DNA of 64,000 nt from Bradyrhizobium lablabi (lineage in GTDB: Bacteria > Pseudomonadota > Alphaproteobacteria > Rhizobiales > Xanthobacteraceae), in assembly GCF_018131005.1 (NCBI RefSeq), contig NZ_JAFCJK010000005.1, positions 248,001 through 312,000 on the forward strand, read 5' to 3'. The translations under genes were made by a program, and so were the position numbers. Under the pieces are notes generated by a model. That model was not told the origin of the DNA, made no database searches, and worked only from the letters and a program-made list of their open reading frames with translations. Shown one piece after another: positions 9,356 through 18,487 of this stretch; the first letter of the stretch is position 1; each line of letters starts with the position of its first letter.

Positions 9356-11269
9356 ATGACGCGCATTTCACAATTCACTCTGCGCAACTTCCTGATCGTG
9401 ACCCATGACGCGCTGGCGACGGCATTTGCGCTGGTGGCGAGCTTTTATCTGCGGTTCGAGGGTAGCCTCCTCACCGACCGCCTGCCGCTGCTGCTGCGCA
9501 TCCTGCCGTGGTTCGTGCTGTTCAGCGTGGTCGTCTCCTATCTGTTCAATCTGACCACGGCGAAATGGCGCTTCACTTCGCTGCCTGATGCGCTCAACAT
9601 CCTGCGCGTGTCGGCGCTCCTGACCTTGACGCTCGTCGTGCTCGACTACGCTTTCATCTTTGTCGCACCGACCTCTCACGTCCCGGTCCTGTTCGGCCGC
9701 ATCACCATCATCCTGTTCTTTTTCCTCGAAGTGTTCGCGCTGAGCGCGTTGCGCCTCGGTTATCGTTATTTCCGCTATTCACGCACGCGCCATCATGCCC
9801 GCTCCGACAACGCAGCGCCCGCGCTCCTGGTCGGGCGCGCCGCGGACGCGGAGGTCGTGCTGCGCGGAATCGAGAACGGCGCCATCAAGCGGCTGTGGCC
9901 GGTTGGCGTGCTATCGCCGTCAGCCTCCGACCGCGGCCAGAAGATTCGCAACATTCCCGTGGTCGGCGGAATCGATGACGTCGAGACCGTGATTCGCGAC
10001 TTCGAGGCGCGCCAGCGGCCGATCAAGCGCGTCGTCATGACACCGTCGGCTTTCGAGCCCGACGCGCACCCGGAGAGCGTGCTGATGAGCGCAAGGCGGC
10101 TAGGCCTGATGGTGAGCCGCCTGCCGTCGCTGGAGAGCGGCGATGCGCCCCGTCTCACCAACGTGGCGGTCGAGGACCTGCTGCTGCGCCCGAGCGAAAA
10201 GATCGACTATGCTCGGCTCGAGACGCTGGTGAGGGGCAAGTCCGTCATCGTGACCGGCGGCGGCGGGTCGATCGGCGCCGAGATTTGCGACCGTGTCGCG
10301 ACCTTCGGCGCGGCGCGGCTGCTGGTGATCGAAAATTCGGAACCGGCGCTCTACGCGGTGACCGAGGCGCTGGTCGCCCGTGACGCCGGCGCGACGATCG
10401 AGGGGCGCATCGCCGACATCAGGGATCGCGAGCGCATCACGCGGCTGATGAGGGAGTTCCAGCCGGACATCGTGTTCCACGCCGCGGCGCTCAAACACGT
10501 GCCGATCCTCGAGCGTGACTGGAGCGAGGGCGTCAAGACCAACATCTTCGGCTCGGTGAACGTCGCCGACGCCGCGTTGGCCGCCGGTGCGAGCGCGATG
10601 GTGATGATCTCGACCGACAAGGCGATCGAGCCGGTGTCGATGCTCGGGCTGACCAAGCGTTTCGCCGAGATGTACTGCCAGGCGCTCGATCATGATCTGA
10701 TGACGCAGGCCGGCGGCAAGCCGCACATGCGCCTGATCTCGGTGCGGTTCGGCAACGTGCTGGCCTCCAACGGCTCGGTGGTGCCAAAATTCAAGGCCCA
10801 AATCGAGGCCGGTGGCCCGATCACGGTCACCCATCCCGACATGGTTCGCTACTTCATGACCATCCGCGAGGCCTGCGATCTCGTGCTGACGGCGGCGACG
10901 CATGCGATGACGCCGGCGCGGCCGGACGTCTCGGTCTACGTGCTCAACATGGGACAGCCGGTCAAGATCGTCGATCTCGCCGAGCGGATGATCCGCCTGT
11001 CCGGCCTGCAGCCGGGCGTCGATATCGAGGTCGTTTTCAGCGGCATGCGTCCCGGCGAGCGGCTGAACGAGATACTGTTCGCAAGTCAGGAGCCGACGAT
11101 CGAGATCGGCGTCGCCGGCATCATGGCGGCCAAACCGAACCAGCCGCCAATGTTGACGTTGGGCAAATGGCTCACGGCGCTGGAGGAGGCAATCGCCAGG
11201 GACGACCGCGTGACCATCCGCGCTGTCCTGCAGGATGCCGTGCCCGAATTCGGATCGAACGCTGCCTGA
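9356..11269 (+). CDS. Polysaccharide biosynthesis nucleotide-sugar 4,6-dehydratase, CapD/WbpM/FlaA1 family, membrane-anchored
   Basis: 637 aa. About four membrane segments fill residues 15-130, followed by a CoA-binding-like linker and an SDR domain from GGGGSIGAEI near residue 300. This is the layout of WbpM-type UDP-GlcNAc 4,6-dehydratases, which make the 4-keto-6-deoxy intermediate for QuiNAc, FucNAc and related sugars. The catalytic motif reads PVSMLGLTKR: Lys434 is kept, but the position four before it, Tyr in classic SDRs and Met in WbpM, is Leu430. It begins a run of O-antigen genes. Confidence 0.9.
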   Translation: MTRISQFTLRNFLIVTHDALATAFALVASFYLRFEGSLLTDRLPLLLRILPWFVLFSVVVSYLFNLTTAKWRFTSLPDALNILRVSALLTLTLVVLDYAFIFVAPTSHVPVLFGRITIILFFFLEVFALSALRLGYRYFRYSRTRHHARSDNAAPALLVGRAADAEVVLRGIENGAIKRLWPVGVLSPSASDRGQKIRNIPVVGGIDDVETVIRDFEARQRPIKRVVMTPSAFEPDAHPESVLMSARRLGLMVSRLPSLESGDAPRLTNVAVEDLLLRPSEKIDYARLETLVRGKSVIVTGGGGSIGAEICDRVATFGAARLLVIENSEPALYAVTEALVARDAGATIEGRIADIRDRERITRLMREFQPDIVFHAAALKHVPILERDWSEGVKTNIFGSVNVADAALAAGASAMVMISTDKAIEPVSMLGLTKRFAEMYCQALDHDLMTQAGGKPHMRLISVRFGNVLASNGSVVPKFKAQIEAGGPITVTHPDMVRYFMTIREACDLVLTAATHAMTPARPDVSVYVLNMGQPVKIVDLAERMIRLSGLQPGVDIEVVFSGMRPGERLNEILFASQEPTIEIGVAGIMAAKPNQPPMLTLGKWLTALEEAIARDDRVTIRAVLQDAVPEFGSNAA

Positions 11270-11317
11270 TCGCGTCGTCGCGCGACTTGCGCGGCGAGAC
11301 CGCTTCGAAAGCCATTG

Positions 11318-12532
11318 ATGCCCAAGTCCAACAAAGTCGTCGTCGTCAGCCAGCATTATCCACCGGATCACAGCACGACTGCGGCGATCATGGCCGCGAT
11401 CGCCGAACGGATCGCTCAGGACACGGAAGTGCTGGTTGTCTCCGGCATGCCGGGCTCGGCGCGGAACGGCGTGCCGGGCCGGCCTACGGTCGTCGAGATT
11501 GACAACTGGCTGCCCGGCAAGGCGGTGCTGATCCGGCGCGCCTTGGCCGAAACGCTGTTCACGTCGCGCATCTTCTTCGCCCTGCTGACGCGGTTGCGGC
11601 GCGGCGACGTCGCGCTGACGGTGACCGCGCCGTTCGTGCTGCCCTATGCGGTGGCCGCAGCGGCGAGGTTGAAAGGGGCGCAGTCAGCGCTGATCATGCA
11701 CGATCTGTTTCCCGACGTGCTCGTGATGGCCGGGCTGTTGCGGCCGTCCTCCTTCGTCGCACGGGCAATCCGCGGGATCAACGCGCTGATGTTCCGCGCG
11801 CTGAATGCCGTCATCGTCATCGGGCGCGACGCCGAGAAGCTCCTGTTGCGGTATGGCGGAATGACACCCGAGAAGATCAGGTTCATCCCGAACTGGACCA
11901 CGCTCACGCCCGGCATCCGCGCGGTGAGCCCGGACAATCCATTTCGCAAAAAGATCGCGGCGCGTTTTGTCGTTGGCCTGTCCGGCAATCTCGGCTTTAC
12001 CCACGATCCGGACGTCGTGTTCGAGGCGGCGCGGCTGCTGCGCGGCGAGAGCGATATCCATTTCCTGCTCTCGGGTTGGGGCATCGGCTTCGACCGCCTG
12101 AAGGAGATGCAAGAGGAATCGCGGCTTGCCAACGTCACACTGGTCGATCGCGTTGCCGACGAGGAGCTTGACGCGCTCATTTCCAGCGCTGACGTATGGC
12201 TCATACCCTATCGCAGGGACGTCTCCGGCGTGTCGGTCCCGAGCCGGTTCTACAACCTGCTCGCGGCGGGCCGGCCCGTCATTCTGGTTTCCGAAGCTGA
12301 TGCCGAGGCCGCGCTGACCGTGAAGGAAAACGGACTCGGCTGGGTCGTGATGCCCGGCAAACCCGACCAACTCGCGGAGGCTATCAGGCAGGCATCGCGA
12401 TCACAGGATGCCGCGATGGCCGAGCGTGCGGTTGCGGCGGCGCAGAGGTTCAGCCCGGAGCGGGCGCTGGAGGGCTATGCCGCGCTGGCGCGCGAATTGC
12501 TCTGCAAGACAGACACGGAGCGGACGGCATGA
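11318..12532 (+). CDS. Glycosyltransferase, GT4 family (WcaI/WbuB-like)
   Basis: 404 aa from ATG. The N-terminal motif VVSQHYPPDHSTTAAIMA is typical of the WcaI/WbuB group. The C-terminal domain has LSGNLGFTHDPDVVFEAARL and VSVPSRFYNLLAAGRPVILV, a group-specific replacement for the E-x7-E region. WbuB-type enzymes add an amino sugar as the second residue of an O-unit on undecaprenyl diphosphate. Position between the dehydratase and the reductase fits early O-unit assembly. The stop overlaps the start of the next gene by 4 bp. Confidence 0.87.
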   Translation: MPKSNKVVVVSQHYPPDHSTTAAIMAAIAERIAQDTEVLVVSGMPGSARNGVPGRPTVVEIDNWLPGKAVLIRRALAETLFTSRIFFALLTRLRRGDVALTVTAPFVLPYAVAAAARLKGAQSALIMHDLFPDVLVMAGLLRPSSFVARAIRGINALMFRALNAVIVIGRDAEKLLLRYGGMTPEKIRFIPNWTTLTPGIRAVSPDNPFRKKIAARFVVGLSGNLGFTHDPDVVFEAARLLRGESDIHFLLSGWGIGFDRLKEMQEESRLANVTLVDRVADEELDALISSADVWLIPYRRDVSGVSVPSRFYNLLAAGRPVILVSEADAEAALTVKENGLGWVVMPGKPDQLAEAIRQASRSQDAAMAERAVAAAQRFSPERALEGYAALARELLCKTDTERTA

Positions 12533-13470
12533 AGGACGGCCGACCGGTGATTTTGGTAACGGGTGCGAGCGGTTTTGTCGGCGGCCACCTGGTGCCGGCG
12601 CTCGCCCGCAACGGCTGGACGGTGCGACGCGCCATCCGGAACCGCGCCGAGGATGGCAACGACGTGGTGATCGACGTACTCGGGCCGACCACCGAGTGGG
12701 GGGCCGCGCTTGCCGGCGCGGACGCCGTGGTCCATCTCGCCGCGCGCGTTCACCATCAGGATGAAGAACATGCGATCGAGCTTTACCGCGACGTCAACAT
12801 AGAGGGCACACTGCACCTCGCGCGCAGCGCGATCGCGGCCGGCGTACGGGACTTCATCTTCGTCAGCACGATTCTGGTGCACGGTCGCAGCAACGACGGG
12901 CGCCCGCCGTTTCGCGAGGACGATACTTTGACGCCCCGCGGCCTCTATGGCATGTCGAAGGTCGCCGCCGAGGTCGGCTTGAAGAGCATGGCGCCGGACA
13001 GCGGGATGCGGGTGACCGTTATCCGGCCACCCTTGATCTACGGCGCCGGGGCAAAGGGGAATTTTGCCCTGCTCGAAAGGGCGGTGCTGCGCGGTGTCCC
13101 GCTTCCATTCGCCAACGTGCAAAATCGTCGCGCATTCCTGTCAGCGGAGAACCTGGCGTCGTTCGTCGTCCACCGGCTCTCCCATCCCGGGCCCGACTTC
13201 GATGTGTTTCTTGTCGCTGACAGCGAGCAGGTGTCGACTCCTGATTTCATCGAGCGCATGGCCCGCGCGGCGCACGCCACGCCGCGCCTGTTCCGTCTGC
13301 CGACACCGCTCTTGACCACGCTGCTGAGGATGAGCGGCCGCAAGGAGGCCAATGACAGCCTGCTTGGTTCGCTCGAACTCGATCTCTCGAAAGTCGCCAC
13401 CACTGGATGGCGGCCGCCCATCAGCCTTGATGAGGGGCTGAAGCTCGCCCTGCGCCGAAACGCGTCCTGA
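12529..13470 (+). CDS. NAD-dependent epimerase/reductase (WbpV/WreQ-like, candidate UDP-4-keto-sugar reductase)
   Basis: 313 aa extended SDR. TGASGFVGGHLVPAL near residue 8 binds NAD(P); the catalytic motif is LYGMSKVAAE with VSTILVHG before it; RPPLIYGAGAKGNFALL is typical of the WbpV/Gne-like branch. In Pseudomonas WbpV and Rhizobium etli WreQ, relatives reduce the 4-keto product of WbpM/WreV to UDP-QuiNAc or UDP-FucNAc. Coupling to the upstream glycosyltransferase (4-bp overlap) and a nearby initiating transferase support that role, but 4-epimerase activity is also possible. Confidence 0.82.
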   Translation: MKDGRPVILVTGASGFVGGHLVPALARNGWTVRRAIRNRAEDGNDVVIDVLGPTTEWGAALAGADAVVHLAARVHHQDEEHAIELYRDVNIEGTLHLARSAIAAGVRDFIFVSTILVHGRSNDGRPPFREDDTLTPRGLYGMSKVAAEVGLKSMAPDSGMRVTVIRPPLIYGAGAKGNFALLERAVLRGVPLPFANVQNRRAFLSAENLASFVVHRLSHPGPDFDVFLVADSEQVSTPDFIERMARAAHATPRLFRLPTPLLTTLLRMSGRKEANDSLLGSLELDLSKVATTGWRPPISLDEGLKLALRRNAS

Positions 13471-13492
13471 GCCGGGGGGCGCGTCGCATGGG

Positions 13493-14509
13493 TCAAAGCA
13501 TCCGCGGTCGCGAGAACCGGCGCAGCAGCACGGCGACAGCGAGCGCGCCGATCAGCAGCAAGAGAATGTCGGCGGCAACGGAATCTAGGACAACCGACAT
13601 GATCGCGAGCAGCGCCAGAGCGACGTTGAGCGCGAAGACTTCGGCGACGACACGCCATACGGTGAATCCGTTGTCGGTCGCGCGCTGATAGAAATGCGAG
13701 CGATGTGCGTTCCAGAACGGCTCGCGCCGTGCGATGCGGCGAAGCAGCGTCACGGTCGCGTCGGTCAGGTAATACAGCGGCAATAGCAGCGCGGCGCCGT
13801 ATTGGCGGTGAAATGCGAGCTCGAGCAGGCACCAGCCAAGCAGCAGGCCGATTGGCAGGCTTCCGACATCGCCGAGGAAAATCTTTGCGACCGGCCGGTT
13901 GAAAGGGGAGAAGCCGAGCAACGCCCCACACAGCGCGGCGGCGACGATCGCGGTCGCCGGCGGAACATGGCCGAAGAACCCGAGCAGGACGACCGCGACC
14001 GTGATCGGCACTGCCTCGGCTGTTGTCATCAGGTCCAGCCCGTCCATGAAGTTGACCAGATTCACGAACCAGAGGCCGGCAACAAGCAGGAGCGAGCGTT
14101 CGAGCCAGAGCGGGCAGGCCGGAACGATTCTGAAATCACCTGGTGCGACGAAGACCACGGCGGCGACGGCGGCGGCCTGCAGCAACAGCCGAGGAACGAC
14201 CGGCAGCGGACGGACATCGTCGGCAAATCCCACCACGGCAATGAAAAGGCTCGCCGCAAACACCACGACCGGGAGCGTCAGGCCCGGTGCTCCGGCCATG
14301 ACGATCGCGGCCCCGGCCGCGAGCAGTGTTGCCGCGGTTACGGCAATGCCGGCGCCCTGCGGCGTCGGAATCCGGTGCGAGGATCGCGCGTTCGGTTTGG
14401 CCAGCGCCACGCGCAACAGCATCGGCCGCGTCGCCTCGATCAGGGCGGCCGAGATCGATGCGGCGGCGATCGCCGCGATGAACGACAGGAGTATTTCGAA
14501 ACTGGTCAT
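13493..14509 (-). CDS. Undecaprenyl-phosphate sugar-1-phosphate transferase, WecA/WbpL/WreU family
   Basis: 338 aa, polytopic (about ten membrane segments). Signature aspartates of the MraY/WecA group are visible: FADDVRP near residue 95, LVNFMDGLDLMTTAEA near 155 and IFLGDVGSLPIG near 215, then the cytoplasmic basic loop NAHRSHFYQRA. Such enzymes start O-antigen synthesis by moving a HexNAc-1-phosphate onto undecaprenyl phosphate. It converges with the reductase gene, 22 bp away. QuiNAc-1-P or FucNAc-1-P as donor is inferred from the neighbours. Confidence 0.9.
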   Translation of the reverse strand: MTSFEILLSFIAAIAAASISAALIEATRPMLLRVALAKPNARSSHRIPTPQGAGIAVTAATLLAAGAAIVMAGAPGLTLPVVVFAASLFIAVVGFADDVRPLPVVPRLLLQAAAVAAVVFVAPGDFRIVPACPLWLERSLLLVAGLWFVNLVNFMDGLDLMTTAEAVPITVAVVLLGFFGHVPPATAIVAAALCGALLGFSPFNRPVAKIFLGDVGSLPIGLLLGWCLLELAFHRQYGAALLLPLYYLTDATVTLLRRIARREPFWNAHRSHFYQRATDNGFTVWRVVAEVFALNVALALLAIMSVVLDSVAADILLLLIGALAVAVLLRRFSRPRML

Positions 14510-14520
14510 CTCGTCGGCGG

Positions 14521-15486
14521 CTATTCGGATGCGTGCACTTCGATCGGCTCGGCTCCCCTGGCGGCCTTTTCGGGGCTCAGGATCCACACCAGGCCGCCGA
14601 ATATGCCGACCACGAACGTCACCGCGCCGAACAGCAGCGAGACGTTGACGCCTTCGCTCGCGATCAGCCCGGCATATCCGAACGCCAGTCCCATCGTGGC
14701 TTCGCGCACGCCCCAGCCCGCGATCGATATCGGCATCATCGTGATCAGCATCACCGGCGGCAAGAGCTGGAACACCTGGCCGAACGTCACCGGGGCCGCG
14801 ATCGACCGCACCACGCACCAGCCGATCACGACTGTTACGACGTGAATCGCGACGGAGAGCACCGCGACCTTCGGCCCATGGTCGCGGCTGAACAGCACCC
14901 GGTTGGCGATCACGGAGCAGGCATGCACGTGATGCGTCGCCCACCAGCGCTTCAGCCAAGGCCACGGCAAGACGCCAAGCACCAGGAATCCGAGCCCGGC
15001 CGCGAGGGCGGCGACGTCCAGCAGCAGCAGCGCCGAACGTCCGTGCGGATCGGAGATCAGCTGGTAGCTCCACGGCAGGGTTGCGCCGATGACGATGGCG
15101 AGCGCGATCAGGCCAATTGCACGATCGACGAAGATCGAGTAGGTCGCTGCGCGCCAACCGGCGCCGTTGCGCGCGACCAACCAAAGCCGCACCGCGTCGC
15201 CGCCGATTGAGGACGGTAGCGTCTGGTTGAAGAACGTCCCGATCATGTTGAAGCGCATCGCCTGCCGGGTCACGAGCGGCGCGCCGCATTCGGCGCTGAT
15301 CTCACGCCAGCGCAGCACCCCAAGGAAAATCTGCAGGAAGGTGACGGCGATTGCGATTCCGAGCCATCCCAGGCTTTCGATTCGGATGCGCGCGGCGAGA
15401 TCGTACAGGTCGACCTTGCGCAGAGAGAAATAGAGCAGCGCGACCGAAATCAATATCTTGATGGTGGAAAGCAGGATCCGGCGCAT
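14521..15486 (-). CDS. Lysylphosphatidylglycerol synthase transmembrane-region family protein (flippase-like)
   Basis: 321 aa from the ATG at MRRILLSTIKILISVALL. It is polytopic, with FFNQTLPSSIGGDAVRLW and SIAGWGVREATMGLAFGYAGL, both conserved in the LPG_synthase_TM/UPF0104 family. This family contains MprF flippase domains and many proteins found in glycan clusters; the reaction here is unknown. No lysyl-tRNA-dependent synthase domain is attached. It lies 11 bp upstream of the initiating transferase gene on the same strand, suggesting an operon and a role in lipid-linked glycan handling. Confidence 0.8.
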   Translation of the reverse strand: MRRILLSTIKILISVALLYFSLRKVDLYDLAARIRIESLGWLGIAIAVTFLQIFLGVLRWREISAECGAPLVTRQAMRFNMIGTFFNQTLPSSIGGDAVRLWLVARNGAGWRAATYSIFVDRAIGLIALAIVIGATLPWSYQLISDPHGRSALLLLDVAALAAGLGFLVLGVLPWPWLKRWWATHHVHACSVIANRVLFSRDHGPKVAVLSVAIHVVTVVIGWCVVRSIAAPVTFGQVFQLLPPVMLITMMPISIAGWGVREATMGLAFGYAGLIASEGVNVSLLFGAVTFVVGIFGGLVWILSPEKAARGAEPIEVHASE

Positions 15487-15825
15487 TTCGCTCGCGCTTG
15501 CCAGGTTGCAGAATGTGTCAAAAACAGCGCAAACGCCTTCGCGCGGCCAAATTCGCCGCCTTGGTATGGTTTTCGCGCCGATCTGGCAATAGTCGCAGCC
15601 GGCTATTGCGGGCCGCTTGATTGGGCGGTTAAAGAGCCCCGGGTACGGGGCTGCCACCCGTGCGCCAGGGGCTTACAAAACTGCTAAAATCCGCCCGGAA
15701 ACGTGGATTCGCATGATAGTGCTCCCTGGGAATGTTCCTTGGGCAGACATCGAGGCCGCCGACCGCGGCGGTCTTCGCGCGATTTTGATGTGTCGGTCGC
15801 GGACACGACAGGACTTGAGGCATCG
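15487..15825. other. Intergenic region between divergent genes
   Basis: 339 bp that must hold the promoters of the divergent flippase-like gene and manC. A small perfect hairpin, AGCCCC/GGGGCT with a 6-nt loop, lies at 15635-15652 without a T-run. A second GC-rich palindrome lies near 15757-15775. No convincing -35/-10 pair, tRNA or small gene was seen. Confidence 0.5.
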
Positions 15826-17238
15826 ATGAACCGGCGAATAATTCCCCTGATCATGTGTGGCGGCGCGGGCACCCGGCTGTGGCCGGCCTCGCGCGAGGTG
15901 CATCCGAAGCAGTTCCTGTCGCTGTTCGGGGCGAGATCGACCTTCCAGGAGACGCTGCTGCGGGTTTCGGATGCGACGCTGTTCGAGCGTCCGGTGGTGA
16001 TCACCAACGAGGCCTACCGCTTCATGGTGCTGGAGCAATTGGCCGAGATCGGCCGCGAGGCCGACGTGCTGCTCGAGCCGATGCGGCGCGATTCGGGGCC
16101 GGCGATTGCGGCGGGGGCGGCGTTCGCGGAGGCGCGCACGGCGGACGCGGTGGTGCTGGCGCTCGCCGCCGATCACCTGGTTCGCGACACCGATGCCTTT
16201 GTCGCGGCGTGCCGCGCGGGATTGGTCGCGGCCGAAGCGGGCCGCATCGTGACCTTCGGCGTCAAGCCGGAACGTCCTGCGACGGAATATGGCTATATCA
16301 GCCCCGGCGCGGCGGTGGCGGGCGAGGTGAGGGCGGTGGCCGAATTCGTCGAGAAGCCGGATGCGGCGACCGCGGCCGGCTATATCGACGCCGGCCATCT
16401 CTGGAACAGCGGCAACTTCATGTTCCGCGCCGCGGTGCTGCTCGACGAGTACCGCAGCCTCGATGCGGCGAGCGTCGCCGCGGTCGAGGCCTCGGTTGCG
16501 ACCGCGGCGCGCGACCTCGGCTTCGTCAAGCTCGACGCCGCGGCGTTTGCCGCCGCCAAGGCGATCTCGATCGACTATGCGGTGATGGAGAAGACCGCGC
16601 ACGCGGCGGTGGTGCCGGTGGCCTGCGGCTGGTCCGACATCGGCTCATGGCGCCAGGTCTGGGAGCTGTCGGACAAGGACGGCCAGGGCAATGCGGCGCG
16701 GGGGACCGCGGTGTTCGAGGATTCCCGCAACTGCAACGTTGCGACTGACCGCGCGCTGGTGGCGCTCGAGGGCGTCGACGACCTCGTCGTGGTGGCGACC
16801 CAGGACGCGGTGCTGGTGTCGCGGCAGAAGGACGCCAACGGCCTGAAGCGGTTGGTTGGCAAGCTCAAGGCGGTCGCCCCCGAGGTGACCGAGAGCCACA
16901 TCAAGGTGCATCGTCCCTGGGGCTCCTACCAGTCGGTCGACAATGGCGACCGCCACCAGGTGAAGCGCATCGTCGTCAAGCCGGGCGGGCGGCTGTCGCT
17001 GCAGAAGCACCATCACCGCTCCGAGCACTGGATCGTGGTGCGCGGCACGGCGCAGGTCACGGTCAACGAGCTGGTCAAGACCGTGCACGAGAACGAATCG
17101 ATCTACATCCCGATCGGGGCGGTGCACCGGCTGGAGAACCCCGGCAAGATCCAGCTCGAGCTGATCGAGGTGCAGACCGGCAGCTATTTCGGCGAGGACG
17201 ACATCATCCGCATCGAGGACGACTACCAGCGTGCCTAA
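15826..17238 (+). CDS. manC: Mannose-1-phosphate guanylyltransferase / mannose-6-phosphate isomerase
   Basis: 470 aa from the ATG at MNRRIIPLIMCGGAGTRLWP. The N-terminal domain has the nucleotidyltransferase signature GGAGTRLWPASR and FVEKPD. The C-terminal cupin, after HRPWGSYQSVDNGDRHQVKR, carries the isomerase metal motif QKHHHRSEHWIVVRG and AVHRLENPG. The fused AlgA/ManC/XanB type makes GDP-mannose for LPS and exopolysaccharide. It stands alone downstream of a 339-bp gap and converges with the second galE gene. Whether the isomerase domain is active cannot be judged. Confidence 0.94.
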   Translation: MNRRIIPLIMCGGAGTRLWPASREVHPKQFLSLFGARSTFQETLLRVSDATLFERPVVITNEAYRFMVLEQLAEIGREADVLLEPMRRDSGPAIAAGAAFAEARTADAVVLALAADHLVRDTDAFVAACRAGLVAAEAGRIVTFGVKPERPATEYGYISPGAAVAGEVRAVAEFVEKPDAATAAGYIDAGHLWNSGNFMFRAAVLLDEYRSLDAASVAAVEASVATAARDLGFVKLDAAAFAAAKAISIDYAVMEKTAHAAVVPVACGWSDIGSWRQVWELSDKDGQGNAARGTAVFEDSRNCNVATDRALVALEGVDDLVVVATQDAVLVSRQKDANGLKRLVGKLKAVAPEVTESHIKVHRPWGSYQSVDNGDRHQVKRIVVKPGGRLSLQKHHHRSEHWIVVRGTAQVTVNELVKTVHENESIYIPIGAVHRLENPGKIQLELIEVQTGSYFGEDDIIRIEDDYQRA

Positions 17239-17297
17239 GGTCGCGCGATCGAGATGCGGTGATGTGAAATTGCATCACGATCGCCTTGCCCGACACT

Positions 17298-18302
17298 TCA
17301 CGCATAGCCGTTCGGATTGCTGCTTTGCCAGCGCCAATGATCGGCGCACATCGTCTGGAGCGACCGCGTTGCGCTCCAGCCTAACAGCTTTGATGCGTAA
17401 TCGGTTGCGGCATAGTAGGCATCTATGTCGCCGGCGCGTCGCGGCTTGATGTCGAAGGGGATCGCCCTGCCGCTCGCCGTCTCGAAGGCACGAACCACCT
17501 CTAGCACACTGCTGCCGGCGCCTGTGCCGAGATTGACCGAAAAGCATTGCGGCTGGTCGAGCACCTTGAGCGCGGAGACATGGCCCGCGGCAAGATCCAT
17601 CACATGGATATAATCCCGCACGCCAGTGCCGTCGGGGGTCTCGTAGTCATTGCCCCAGATGTTGAGCCGCTCGCGGCGGCCGATCGCAACCTGGGCGACG
17701 AATGGGACGAGATTGTTCGGAACGCCTTTCGGATCTTCACCGATCAGGCCACTCTCGTGCGCGCCGACCGGATTGAAGTAGCGCAGGATCGCGACCGCCC
17801 AGCTCGTGTCACTCGCGTACTGGTCGCGCAGCATCTCCTCGATCATGAGCTTGGTGCGGCCATAGGGATTGACGGCGCTGAGCGGGTGTTCTTCGGTGTA
17901 GGGCAGGAACTGTGGCGTGCCATACACAGTAGCCGACGAACTGAACACGATCTTACGCACGCCGGTCGCCTGCATCGCGCGAAGTAGCCGATGCGAGCCG
18001 ATCACGTTCTGGTCGTAGTATTCGAGCGGTTGCGCAACGGAATCCTGCACGGACTTCAGCCCTGCGAAATGCATCACGGACGTGCAGCCGTATTGCGTCA
18101 GTACCTTCTCGAGCGCGGCCTGGTCGCGCACATCGCCCTCGACGACCGTCAGCGGCCTTCCGCAGATTTTCTGCACCCGCTCCAGGGCGATCGGACTGCT
18201 GTTGCAGAAATTGTCGAACACAACGACGTCTTCGCCGGTCGACAAGAGTGCGACGCAAGCGTGTGAGCCGATGTAGCCGGCGCCTCCGGTGACCAGGATC
18301 AT
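17298..18302 (-). CDS. galE: UDP-glucose 4-epimerase, copy 2
   Basis: 334 aa, close to canonical GalE. TGGAGYIGSHACVAL is at the N-terminus, followed by VFDNFCNSSPIALERV; catalytic FSSSATVYG and NPYGRTKLMIEEML; then VAILRYFNPVGAHESGLIGE and the UDP-binding region GVRDYIHVMDLA. Of the two copies in the window this one looks more like the housekeeping enzyme of the Leloir pathway. It converges with manC across 59 bp that hold an imperfect hairpin without a T-run. Confidence 0.92.
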   Translation of the reverse strand: MILVTGGAGYIGSHACVALLSTGEDVVVFDNFCNSSPIALERVQKICGRPLTVVEGDVRDQAALEKVLTQYGCTSVMHFAGLKSVQDSVAQPLEYYDQNVIGSHRLLRAMQATGVRKIVFSSSATVYGTPQFLPYTEEHPLSAVNPYGRTKLMIEEMLRDQYASDTSWAVAILRYFNPVGAHESGLIGEDPKGVPNNLVPFVAQVAIGRRERLNIWGNDYETPDGTGVRDYIHVMDLAAGHVSALKVLDQPQCFSVNLGTGAGSSVLEVVRAFETASGRAIPFDIKPRRAGDIDAYYAATDYASKLLGWSATRSLQTMCADHWRWQSSNPNGYA

Positions 18303-18487
18303 GCGATGTCTCTAGCGTTGTGCGAGGGCCTTGCCGGCTCAATCGCGGCCTTCATAGCATTCCGAATTTTTAGCGCCAACGTTCGTTTGTGCGTCCGATA
18401 TTTTCAGTCCGTTGTCACGAAAAATGATGTTGGTGGCTGCGAGGCATCTCTGATCGCGGACAATTGTCGTCGACCAATGTCCAGTCT

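Noticed and set aside
17239..17297. Bidirectional terminator between manC and galE copy 2
   Set aside because: A hairpin can be drawn (GCGATCG...CGATCGC with GTGATG/CATCAC), but it is interrupted by a bulge and has no T-run on either side.
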